Source of the DNA: an uncultured Anaerolineales bacterium
GTDB taxonomy: Bacteria; Chloroflexota; Anaerolineae; Anaerolineales; Villigracilaceae
DNA length: 8,876 nucleotides
Direction of reading: 5' to 3'
NCBI GenBank assembly: GCA_937928015.1
Contig: CALFXA010000062.1
Location: forward strand, 1 to 8,876
Every line of letters begins with the position of its first letter. Positions within the stretch are counted from its first letter, which is position 1. The translations under genes and the position numbers were made by a program. A model generated the notes under the pieces. It worked only from the letters and a program-made list of their open reading frames with translations. It was not told the origin of the DNA and searched no databases. Below are positions 1 through 5,885 of the stretch, in pieces.

Positions 1-792
<792 letters not shown>

Positions 793-802
793 TGCATGCC
801 TT

Positions 803-1399
803 CTATTTCAAATATTGCTTCTCTACGGAAGTGATCTTGTCGATGCGTTTTTGGTGACGGTCGCCGCCGAAAGCGGTGGTCAGCCAGGTTTTGACGATTT
901 GTTTGGCGAGGTTCTGTCCGATCAGGCCTGCGCCCAGGGTGAGGACGTTGGTGTCGTTATGCTCGCGGCTGTTGTTGGCTGAGGACAGGTCGTAGGCCAT
1001 GCCTGCGCGCACACCAGGGACCTTGTTGGCGACGATGCAACTGCCGATGCCTGCGCTGTCGATCATGATGCCACGCCAGGCCTTGCCCGTGCTGACCTGC
1101 TGCGCCACGGCATGGGCGAAATCGGGATAGTCGACCGCGTCCTTGCTGTTGGTGCCCACGTCGAGGAACTCGTAGCCCCAGATGCGGAGTTCCACCTTGA
1201 GCATTTCCTTCAGCTCGAATCCGCCGTGGTCCGCGCCGATGGCGACCACCTTGCCCATTGGTGCTTCTGGAATTTTAGCTGGTGCGAGCGTCGAAGCGGG
1301 AGCAGGGGTGGCTTTAACAGGAGCGGGAGTCGGCTCTAGCACCTGGCGGACCACCCGCTGCACGATCTGATGAAGTTCTGCGTCGTCGATTTTGTCCAT
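803..1399 (-). CDS. rpiB: RpiB-type ribose-5-phosphate isomerase with encapsulation peptide and Pro/Ala linker
   Basis: RpiB/LacA family sugar-phosphate isomerase, 198 aa from the ATG at 1399 (ordinary RpiB is about 150). Residues 1-22 form an amphipathic helix containing [11 protein letters not shown], and residues 23-48 are a Pro/Ala-rich linker ([14 protein letters not shown]). The isomerase domain starts at [13 protein letters not shown] (48-60). It has DYPDFA (90-95), the phosphate-loop-like [19 protein letters not shown] and HNDTNVL (147-153). At the position of the E. coli catalytic Cys (usual ICGTGIG) this protein has Asp114 (IDSAGIG); mycobacterial RpiB uses Glu there, so activity is plausible. 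The frame is open upstream to a TTG at 1447, but that TTG lies inside the -35 box, so the ATG at 1399 is preferred. First gene of an operon with deoC. The helix plus linker points to import into a bacterial microcompartment. The LacA-like subfamily cannot be excluded by eye. Confidence 0.93.
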   Translation of the reverse strand: MDKIDDAELHQIVQRVVRQVLEPTPAPVKATPAPASTLAPAKIPEAPMGKVVAIGADHGGFELKEMLKVELRIWGYEFLDVGTNSKDAVDYPDFAHAVAQQVSTGKAWRGIMIDSAGIGSCIVANKVPGVRAGMAYDLSSANNSREHNDTNVLTLGAGLIGQNLAKQIVKTWLTTAFGGDRHQKRIDKITSVEKQYLK

Positions 1400-1418
1400 G
1401 AAATTAGCTCGGAGAGTG

Positions 1419-1447
1419 ATTATCTTATCATTCAGGGGATGCGTCAA
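1419..1447 (-). promoter_or_regulatory. Sigma70-type promoter of rpiB-deoC
   Basis: On the minus strand TTGACG (1447-1442) and GATAAT (1424-1419) are separated by exactly 17 bases. Transcription would start near 1412, about 13 bases before the rpiB ATG. The short leader has no clear Shine-Dalgarno. The match is close to consensus and sits at the right place; it also argues against translation from the TTG at 1447. Confidence 0.75.
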
Positions 1448-1512
1448 GTTCTATTCACCAGCGATAAACAGAGGTGAACAGGGATGGAGATTTTGTCAGA
1501 CATTATAAGCGA

Positions 1513-1541
1513 TTGATGGGCGAATTTCGGCGTGCTATACT
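1513..1541 (+). promoter_or_regulatory. Sigma70-type promoter of the DinB-like gene
   Basis: TTGATG (1513-1518) and TATACT (1536-1541) are separated by 17 bases. The expected transcript start is near 1548, followed by AAGGAAG (1548-1554) as Shine-Dalgarno and the ATG at 1563. It is divergent from the rpiB promoter, with about 65 bases between the two -35 boxes. Confidence 0.7.
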
Positions 1542-1562
1542 CTCCGCAAGGAAGCCCAACTC

Positions 1563-2096
1563 ATGACCCTTAAATTGAATCACCCCACGCCCGAAGAATA
1601 CGCCCCGTTCTACGCGGACTACGTCCAGCGCGCCATGGCCCGCGAGGATGTGCTGTCGACCCTGCTGAAGCAGATCGACGAAGTTTGCTCCGCGCTCGGC
1701 AGCCTGACCGAACCGCAGGCCCTATACAAGTTCGGACCTGCCGAATGGTCCATCAAGGAAGTGCTCGGCCACCTCAATGACGTGGAGCGTGTCTTCTCCT
1801 ATCGGCTACTGCGTATTTCGCGCAATGACCAGACTCCGCTGCCTGGCTTCGAGCAGGAGGATTACATCCGCGCGGCGAGATATGACAACGTCCCGTTGGC
1901 AGAGCTGTTGAACGAATTCGAGCTGTTACGCCGCGGCAACATTTTGATGATCTCGCACCTGAACGATGGAGCCGTATCCCGCCTCGGCACCGCCAGCGGA
2001 GCGACCATTAGCGCGCGAGCGTTGATTTACATGCTGGTCGGCCACGTCGAGCATCACATGGCCTGCATCCACGAGAAGTATCTGCCTGGCGTCTAG
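1563..2096 (+). CDS. DinB/YfiT-like metalloenzyme-fold protein
   Basis: A 177-aa soluble protein of the DinB superfamily, a four-helix bundle that usually binds a divalent metal through three histidines; members include thiol transferases and stress-induced proteins of unknown function. The pattern is visible: AEWSIKEVLGHLNDVERVFSYR (H70) in helix 2 and VGHVEHHMACIH (H161, H164/H165) in the C-terminal helix. Length is typical. The W62-S-x-K-E-V-L-x-H-L stretch is the recurrent DinB_2 motif. The start is set by AAGGAAG upstream and a well-placed promoter. It appears monocistronic and is followed directly by a palindromic repeat. The substrate cannot be read from the sequence; a bacillithiol or mycothiol link would be speculation. 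Confidence 0.88.
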   Translation: MTLKLNHPTPEEYAPFYADYVQRAMAREDVLSTLLKQIDEVCSALGSLTEPQALYKFGPAEWSIKEVLGHLNDVERVFSYRLLRISRNDQTPLPGFEQEDYIRAARYDNVPLAELLNEFELLRRGNILMISHLNDGAVSRLGTASGATISARALIYMLVGHVEHHMACIHEKYLPGV

Positions 2097-2099
2097 CTC

Positions 2100-2203
2100 C
2101 GTCATTGCGAGGAGCGCGAAGCGCGACGATGCAATCTCATACGTCAAATGAACAAATAATATGAGATTGCTTCGCCGCCAAAGAACGGCGGCTCGCAATG
2201 ACG
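2100..2203. repeat. Imperfect palindromic repeat element (REP/MITE-like) in convergent gap
   Basis: The ends are CGTCATTGCGAG (2100-2111) and its perfect reverse complement CTCGCAATGACG (2192-2203). An inner pair is GCAATCTCAT (2131-2140) with ATGAGATTGC (2161-2170). Each arm has its own small hairpin: GCGCGAAGCGC around 2114-2124, and CGCCG...CGGCG around 2173-2190. The core loop (2141-2160) is AT-rich. The whole folds as a cross-shaped structure. It starts four bases after the DinB-like stop and ends three bases before the pth2 stop, so it could end transcription from both sides. The arms resemble short dispersed palindromes seen in many bacterial genomes; copy number here is not known. Confidence 0.75.
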
Positions 2204-2206
2204 ATG

Positions 2207-2545
2207 TTATAGTAGTTTCAACCCACCCGTCACTTCATCGATCCGCGCATCTTCAGCGGGACCAATTCCCAGGCAGGTGACCGTCCCCTCGGGAACCACC
2301 GTCCGCCCCGCATCTTCTATCAGGCTGACGGGCAGTCCAAGGGAGGCGGCTTTCACTTCGAGTTCACGCAGGCCTGCTTCGTCCTCGCCTTTGAGAACCA
2401 CCTTGGGCATGCCCTCTTCCAGCCAGGCGATTTGAGCGCGGGATTCTGTTTCGAGCAGGGCGGCCACCGAGGCGTGCGCCACCTGTGCCGCCAGTTTTCC
2501 GCGCGGCAATTTCAAGGCTTCGTTGACCACGATGACTTGTTTCAT
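2207..2545 (-). CDS. pth2: Peptidyl-tRNA hydrolase, Pth2 (archaeal/eukaryotic) type
   Basis: Releases tRNA from stalled peptidyl-tRNA in the cytoplasm. 112 aa, the usual size of a minimal Pth2. The family pattern is clear: MKQVIVVNEALKLPRGKLAAQVAHAS at the N-terminus (K17, Q21, H24), and DAGRTVVPEGTVTCLGIGP (78-96), where D78 and T82 match the catalytic region of Pth2. It is unrelated in fold to the common bacterial Pth1. The ATG at 2545 overlaps the TGA of the TetR gene (ATGA), so translation is probably coupled; the frame extends upstream, but that part overlaps TetR codons and looks nothing like Pth2. Last gene of the membrane protein-tetR-pth2 operon. Confidence 0.9.
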   Translation of the reverse strand: MKQVIVVNEALKLPRGKLAAQVAHASVAALLETESRAQIAWLEEGMPKVVLKGEDEAGLRELEVKAASLGLPVSLIEDAGRTVVPEGTVTCLGIGPAEDARIDEVTGGLKLL

Positions 2546-3168
2546 GCCAGGCCGCTCTTCAGGATCTCGATCACTTCGTCGAAGGTGGCATCCACTTCGG
2601 GGAGACCGACCCAATTCCCAGGGTGGTCCTTGAATTTACCTTGCAGAAAATTCCCCAATTCGCCCATCAAACTTTGCACCACGAACACGACCATCTCGGG
2701 GCGATAGCGCGAATCCAGTTGACCTGTCAACTGTGCCTGGGCGACCAGAACTTGAAAATGCTGGTCGCGGACTTGCTTGGCCTTTTCGAAGACTTCATCC
2801 TGAAAGGGGAGCGGAGAGGAATAGGCTCGGCGTAATAGCTTGGCATGGACGGGGAATCGCTGCGCCGCCAGCACCGTGGCCGACATCTGCCAGCGCAGGG
2901 TTTGGAAGAAGTCCGCGCTGGGGTCTGGCGGTGGCGTCTGTTGGATGAATCCCATCAGGGCCTGGTTGGAGACGTCTACCAGATACAGGAAGAGATCCTG
3001 CTTGTCTTGAAAATACTGGTAGACGCTCCCTTTGGCGATCCCGGCCTTTTCCACGATCTTCGTGATCGAGGCTCTGTTGTACTCGTTGCTGGCGAACTCA
3101 TCCAATGCAATGTTTAGAAAGGCCGCACGTTTTTCTTCGGGAAGATTCAGAAAAGTCTGTTTTGGCAT
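2542..3168 (-). CDS. TetR/AcrR-family transcriptional regulator
   Basis: A 208-aa one-component repressor. The N-terminal TetR_N domain covers about residues 10-60; its helix-turn-helix is ASITKIVEKAGIAKGSVYQYFQDKQDLF (33-60), with the typical GxxKGSVYQYFxxKxxL end. Residues from about 75 form the all-helical ligand and dimer domain, with no family-specific motif, so the ligand is unknown. It lies 21 bases after the membrane-protein gene on the same strand and overlaps pth2 by 4 bases. The likely operator is the 42-bp palindrome in front of the operon (3719-3760), so it probably represses itself, the membrane protein and Pth2. A second, internal promoter may sit directly at its start codon. 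Confidence 0.92.
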   Translation of the reverse strand: MPKQTFLNLPEEKRAAFLNIALDEFASNEYNRASITKIVEKAGIAKGSVYQYFQDKQDLFLYLVDVSNQALMGFIQQTPPPDPSADFFQTLRWQMSATVLAAQRFPVHAKLLRRAYSSPLPFQDEVFEKAKQVRDQHFQVLVAQAQLTGQLDSRYRPEMVVFVVQSLMGELGNFLQGKFKDHPGNWVGLPEVDATFDEVIEILKSGLA

Positions 3169-3174
3169 ACGCCT

Positions 3175-3180
3175 ATTATA
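3175..3180 (-). promoter_or_regulatory. Possible -10 box of an internal, leaderless tetR promoter
   Basis: TATAAT on the minus strand ends six bases before the tetR ATG (3168), so a transcript would start at or next to the A of the start codon. No convincing -35 is seen 16-18 bases upstream (CACAGA), and no Shine-Dalgarno precedes the ATG. A perfect -10 hexamer in a 21-base gap is suggestive but not proof. Confidence 0.4.
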
Positions 3181-3189
3181 AATCCCTGC

Positions 3190-3705
3190 TCACGTAGTCT
3201 GTGTCTGTGGTTTATTTCGATGATTCAGCCAGCGCACGCCGAAGTAAACCACCAGGTCGCAGAGGACCATTCCCAGCACGGCGGGGATGAGGATGGCCCA
3301 ACCCGATTCGCCGCCCTCGAAGACGCTCCAGGCGATCTTGCCTAAGGCCGCCACGTTGATGACGACCAGCCCCCAGGTCCAGGAGCGTTTCCAGAAGGCC
3401 AGGCCCAGCAGGAAGAAGAAGGCGGGCACCGTCAGCGAGAGGAAGATCTTCTGCGCCGTCCAGGGACCGAGCAAATACTGTTTTTCCACTTCGAGGAATT
3501 GCGCCACGATGGGGTCCACGCTGGCGGGGGCGGGGAACCAGAACATGCTGGTGATCAGCGCGAGGGCGGTCAATAGCATGCCTTTCCAACTGCGTTTGTA
3601 TGCGAAATACACGAACGGGATGATGAAGAGCGGGCGGATGTACCAACTCAGGATATTGTGGTGACGGGCCCAGGCCCACGTCAGGAAATCGTTGAGAAAC
3701 TCCAT
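3190..3705 (-). CDS. Polytopic membrane protein of unknown function, TetR-linked
   Basis: 171 aa, mostly hydrophobic. Four to five membrane spans can be drawn at about residues 21-36, 42-58, 87-105, 109-127 and 136-156. The tail after 157 is basic and polar (RWLNHRNKPQTQTT), which favours a cytoplasmic C-terminus. There is no signal peptidase site, catalytic motif or transporter motif that I recognise, and I cannot assign a family. The start is firm: GGAGG lies about 6 bases before the ATG. It is the first gene of an operon with a TetR regulator, behind a promoter covered by a palindromic operator, so it is probably the main regulated target, for example in a response to a membrane-active or small-molecule signal. 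That role is inference from context only. Confidence 0.8.
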   Translation of the reverse strand: MEFLNDFLTWAWARHHNILSWYIRPLFIIPFVYFAYKRSWKGMLLTALALITSMFWFPAPASVDPIVAQFLEVEKQYLLGPWTAQKIFLSLTVPAFFFLLGLAFWKRSWTWGLVVINVAALGKIAWSVFEGGESGWAILIPAVLGMVLCDLVVYFGVRWLNHRNKPQTQTT

Positions 3706-3718
3706 TTTTACCTCCGAT

Positions 3719-3760
3719 AAAATGTGACTATGTAGTCATATGACTAACTGGTCACATTTT
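3719..3760. promoter_or_regulatory. 42-bp palindromic operator, two tandem TetR-type boxes
   Basis: Outer arms AAAATGTGAC (3719-3728) and GTCACATTTT (3751-3760) and inner arms TAGTCAT|ATGACTA (3733-3746) share one centre at 3739.5. Read another way, it holds two 14-bp boxes: TGACTA-TG-TAGTCA (3725-3738) and TGACTA-AC-TGGTCA (3741-3754), with centres 16 bp apart. TGACYA-N2-TRGTCA is a shape used by TetR-family proteins (RutR is an example). It covers the end of the -10 box and the transcript start of the membrane protein-tetR-pth2 operon. Confidence 0.8.
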
Positions 3761-3783
3761 ACATCCTTTCTTCTGTCTGTCAA
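3756..3783 (-). promoter_or_regulatory. Promoter of the membrane protein-tetR-pth2 operon
   Basis: On the minus strand a perfect TTGACA (3783-3778) is followed after 16 bases by TAAAAT (3761-3756). The -10 box overlaps the outer arm of the palindrome, so a bound repressor would block RNA polymerase. A GGAGG Shine-Dalgarno follows just before the ATG at 3705. Confidence 0.7.
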
Positions 3784-3803
3784 GGGAGGTGGAGGGAGTG
3801 CGA

Positions 3804-3809
3804 TATAAT
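3804..3809 (+). promoter_or_regulatory. -10 box of the glycosyltransferase gene promoter
   Basis: TATAAT ends ten bases before the ATG at 3820, which gives a leader of only about four bases and no room for a Shine-Dalgarno. The -35 region at 17 bases spacing (CAAGGG, 3781-3786) is poor. The GGAGG runs at 3785-3795 lie upstream of the expected start of the RNA and are too far from the ATG for ribosome binding. Confidence 0.5.
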
Positions 3810-3819
3810 CGCGAAACCC

Positions 3820-5340
3820 ATGAAATCATCCCTCAAAATCCTGCTGCTTGCGGCTGCTGTTTTTTACGCCGTCTTTATTGCTCGCACCGCTTTCGACATC
3901 CACGGCCAAAAAGCCTTCACGCTTGTCGATGACGCCATGATCTCGATGCGCTATGCGCGCAATCTGGCAGAAGGGCATGGGCTGGTCTGGAACGTGGGCC
4001 AGCCGCCCATCGAGGGCTTCACCAACCTGGGCTGGACTTTCGTCCTCGCGTTGTTCCACCTCATCCCGTTTTCGCCGCTGCATATTTCATTGGCTGTGAT
4101 GATCCTGGCCGCGGCTATTTTGCTTGCCAACACCTTTGTCATTTATCGGATCGTCGAAGCGCTGGACTCCTCTGCCCAATTTGCGCCCCTGATCGCGGCA
4201 ACACTGACCACTTTCTACTTTCCGCTCGTCTTCTGGTCCCTGCGCGGATTGGAAGTCGGCGCCCTGACGTTGACCATCAGCCTGGGAATTCTGCTCGCTC
4301 TCAAAACCGTCCGTGACCCTCGGCCTGCTTCCGCTTTCTGGCTGACTCTCGTCCTCGGCCTGGCCCTGCTGCTCCGCATGGATGCGGCGCTACCCGTTGG
4401 GATTCTTATTCTCTACCTTGCCAGTCTGAATTCACGCAAGGCCATTCTGCCTGCCATCATTTCGGCACTGGTATTGGCGGCCATCCTCCACTTTCAAAAA
4501 TCCTACTTCGGTGACTTCCTGCCGAATACGTATTACCTCAAGGTCAACGGCGTGACCGCCTGGGAGCGTATCCGCGTGGGATTGCTGGCGCTGAACAATT
4601 ACGCGGCGCGCGATTTCCTCATGCCGCTGATGTTCGGCCTGCTGGGTATCGCACTATTCAAAGAATTGCGTACGCGCGAATCTGTGGCCTTGTTGCTGCT
4701 CTTTTTTGCCCAGATCGGTTACTCGGTCTGGGTCGGCGGCGACTACGCCGAAGACTTGGTCGACTCGGCCAATCGCTTCATCACTCAGGGTATGCCCGCG
4801 TTGTTTATCCTGTTCGCACTTGGCATGGACAGGTTATTGCGTCCCCTTGCCTTGTGGGAGCAGGCCAGGGTAAGGATAAGTGTTGCCCTCGCCATCGGAC
4901 TCGGAGCCCTACTCATCGTCAGCGGCGAACCCTGGGCCATGTGGACTCTGTCCAATGCGCCCATGTTGCGGACCGACATCCAACGCGTCAGGCTCGGGCT
5001 ACATATTCAGGAGGCCACCAGCCCAGATGCGGTCATCGCCGTCCATGCAGCGGGGCAGATTCCCTATTTCTCCGAGCGGACCGCCATCGACCTGCTCGGC
5101 AAGAGCGATGCCTTTATTGCCAAGGGGTCGCCTGCCACGGACTTCGCTCCTGGGCACAACAAATGGAATTATGCCTACAGCATCCTTGAACTGAAACCCG
5201 ATGTCATCGCCGACAACTTCAACAAGCTGGCCGCCTTCATGGCGGACCACCCCGAGTACCTCCGCCTGCCCAACGGAATCTATGTCCGCGTGGATACGAC
5301 CAAGGCGGATATCAAGAAACTTGGCTCGGATTACAAATGA
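3820..5340 (+). CDS. GT-C superfamily membrane glycosyltransferase
   Basis: A 506-aa integral membrane protein with about ten or more hydrophobic spans up to residue ~375 and a soluble C-terminal part of about 130 residues. After the first span comes VDDAMISMRYARNLAEGHGLVWN (36-58), and shortly after it IEGFTNLGW (64-72). The D37-D38 pair in the first extracytoplasmic loop, then RYxxNLxxGxGLVxN and EGxTN, is the pattern of GT-C enzymes that use polyprenyl-phosphate sugars, including AftB-like arabinosyltransferases; the paired Asp are the usual catalytic candidates. The donor and acceptor are unknown; a role in cell-envelope or glycolipid sugar transfer outside the membrane is likely. It is the first gene of a pair with the small acidic protein 7-13 bases downstream. 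It is divergent from the TetR-controlled operon, whose operator ends 60 bases upstream. Confidence 0.85.
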   Translation: MKSSLKILLLAAAVFYAVFIARTAFDIHGQKAFTLVDDAMISMRYARNLAEGHGLVWNVGQPPIEGFTNLGWTFVLALFHLIPFSPLHISLAVMILAAAILLANTFVIYRIVEALDSSAQFAPLIAATLTTFYFPLVFWSLRGLEVGALTLTISLGILLALKTVRDPRPASAFWLTLVLGLALLLRMDAALPVGILILYLASLNSRKAILPAIISALVLAAILHFQKSYFGDFLPNTYYLKVNGVTAWERIRVGLLALNNYAARDFLMPLMFGLLGIALFKELRTRESVALLLLFFAQIGYSVWVGGDYAEDLVDSANRFITQGMPALFILFALGMDRLLRPLALWEQARVRISVALAIGLGALLIVSGEPWAMWTLSNAPMLRTDIQRVRLGLHIQEATSPDAVIAVHAAGQIPYFSERTAIDLLGKSDAFIAKGSPATDFAPGHNKWNYAYSILELKPDVIADNFNKLAAFMADHPEYLRLPNGIYVRVDTTKADIKKLGSDYK

Positions 5341-5353
5341 GAAGTGAGTGGAT

Positions 5354-5833
5354 ATGCAGTCCAAGTTTTCAGACCTGATCGAAGAAAGCCACGCATTCGA
5401 GGAAAGGTTTACACCTTCCATCGAGGAATATGGCAGTTCTGAGCTGTATTTCGATTTTCAGGACAAATGCAGTTTTTATCCAACGCCCCAGCAATTGCGC
5501 GAGTGCATGAATGCCTATGCTGACATGATCGAGTTGGCTGCCTCCTTGACGCAGACTCGAGATGACTCGGATGAGGCGACGTCTCAGATGTTGTTCAATA
5601 GTGAGTTATTGTTGGGCTATTTGGAACGTTCCCAGCCTGACGCCATCCTGGCTTGCAAGGATATGGCGCAGCCGATCGCCGACTCGGCCAAATATCTGCT
5701 AGTTAAAGCGGACGACCCCTTCCTGGACCAGAATGGCAGATTGATCTCACTAGGCCATCTTTTGACCCAATATGCAGGGGCGGAGTTTTCTTACAGTTAC
5801 GAAGATTCTGAAGGCTCCTCTGAATTTGAATAG
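5354..5833 (+). CDS. Small acidic protein of unknown function
   Basis: 159 aa from the ATG at 5354; a GTG at 5348 in the same frame would add two residues. Neither start has a strong Shine-Dalgarno. The protein is soluble, rich in Asp and Glu (tail SYEDSEGSSEFE), and mostly helical by eye, without signal peptide or membrane span. I recognise no domain. Three cysteines (C39, C51, C101) show no metal-binding spacing. It begins 7-13 bases after the glycosyltransferase stop and ends one base before an intrinsic terminator, so it belongs to that transcript. A helper role for the membrane enzyme is possible, but nothing in the sequence proves it. Codon use is like its neighbours, though somewhat less GC-rich. 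Confidence 0.75.
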   Translation: MQSKFSDLIEESHAFEERFTPSIEEYGSSELYFDFQDKCSFYPTPQQLRECMNAYADMIELAASLTQTRDDSDEATSQMLFNSELLLGYLERSQPDAILACKDMAQPIADSAKYLLVKADDPFLDQNGRLISLGHLLTQYAGAEFSYSYEDSEGSSEFE

Positions 5834-5867
5834 AAAAAAGCCCCCGAGCGAACTCGGAGGCTTTTTT
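5834..5867. terminator. Bidirectional intrinsic terminator
   Basis: The stem GCCCCCGAG / CTCGGAGGC (5840-5848 with 5853-5861, one C-A mismatch) encloses a CGAA tetraloop. It is flanked by six A and six T, so it works as a hairpin plus U-tract on both strands. It sits between the plus-strand acidic-protein gene (stop 5833) and the minus-strand citrate synthase gene (stop 5886) and should end both transcripts. Confidence 0.93.
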
Positions 5868-5885
5868 GATTCATTTTGGTTTCAG

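Noticed and set aside
1454..1478. TTCACC...GGTGAA inverted repeat between rpiB and the DinB-like gene
   Set aside because: The arms are only six bases with a 13-base spacer, and it lies upstream of both -35 boxes rather than over them. It could be a regulator site, but this length is expected by chance too often to annotate.
2546..2614. Longer start for pth2, adding 23 residues
   Set aside because: The added part lies entirely over TetR codons, is Arg/Gly/Ser-rich and unlike any Pth2 N-terminus. The ATG at 2545 gives MKQVIVVNE, the normal family start, with an ATGA overlap.
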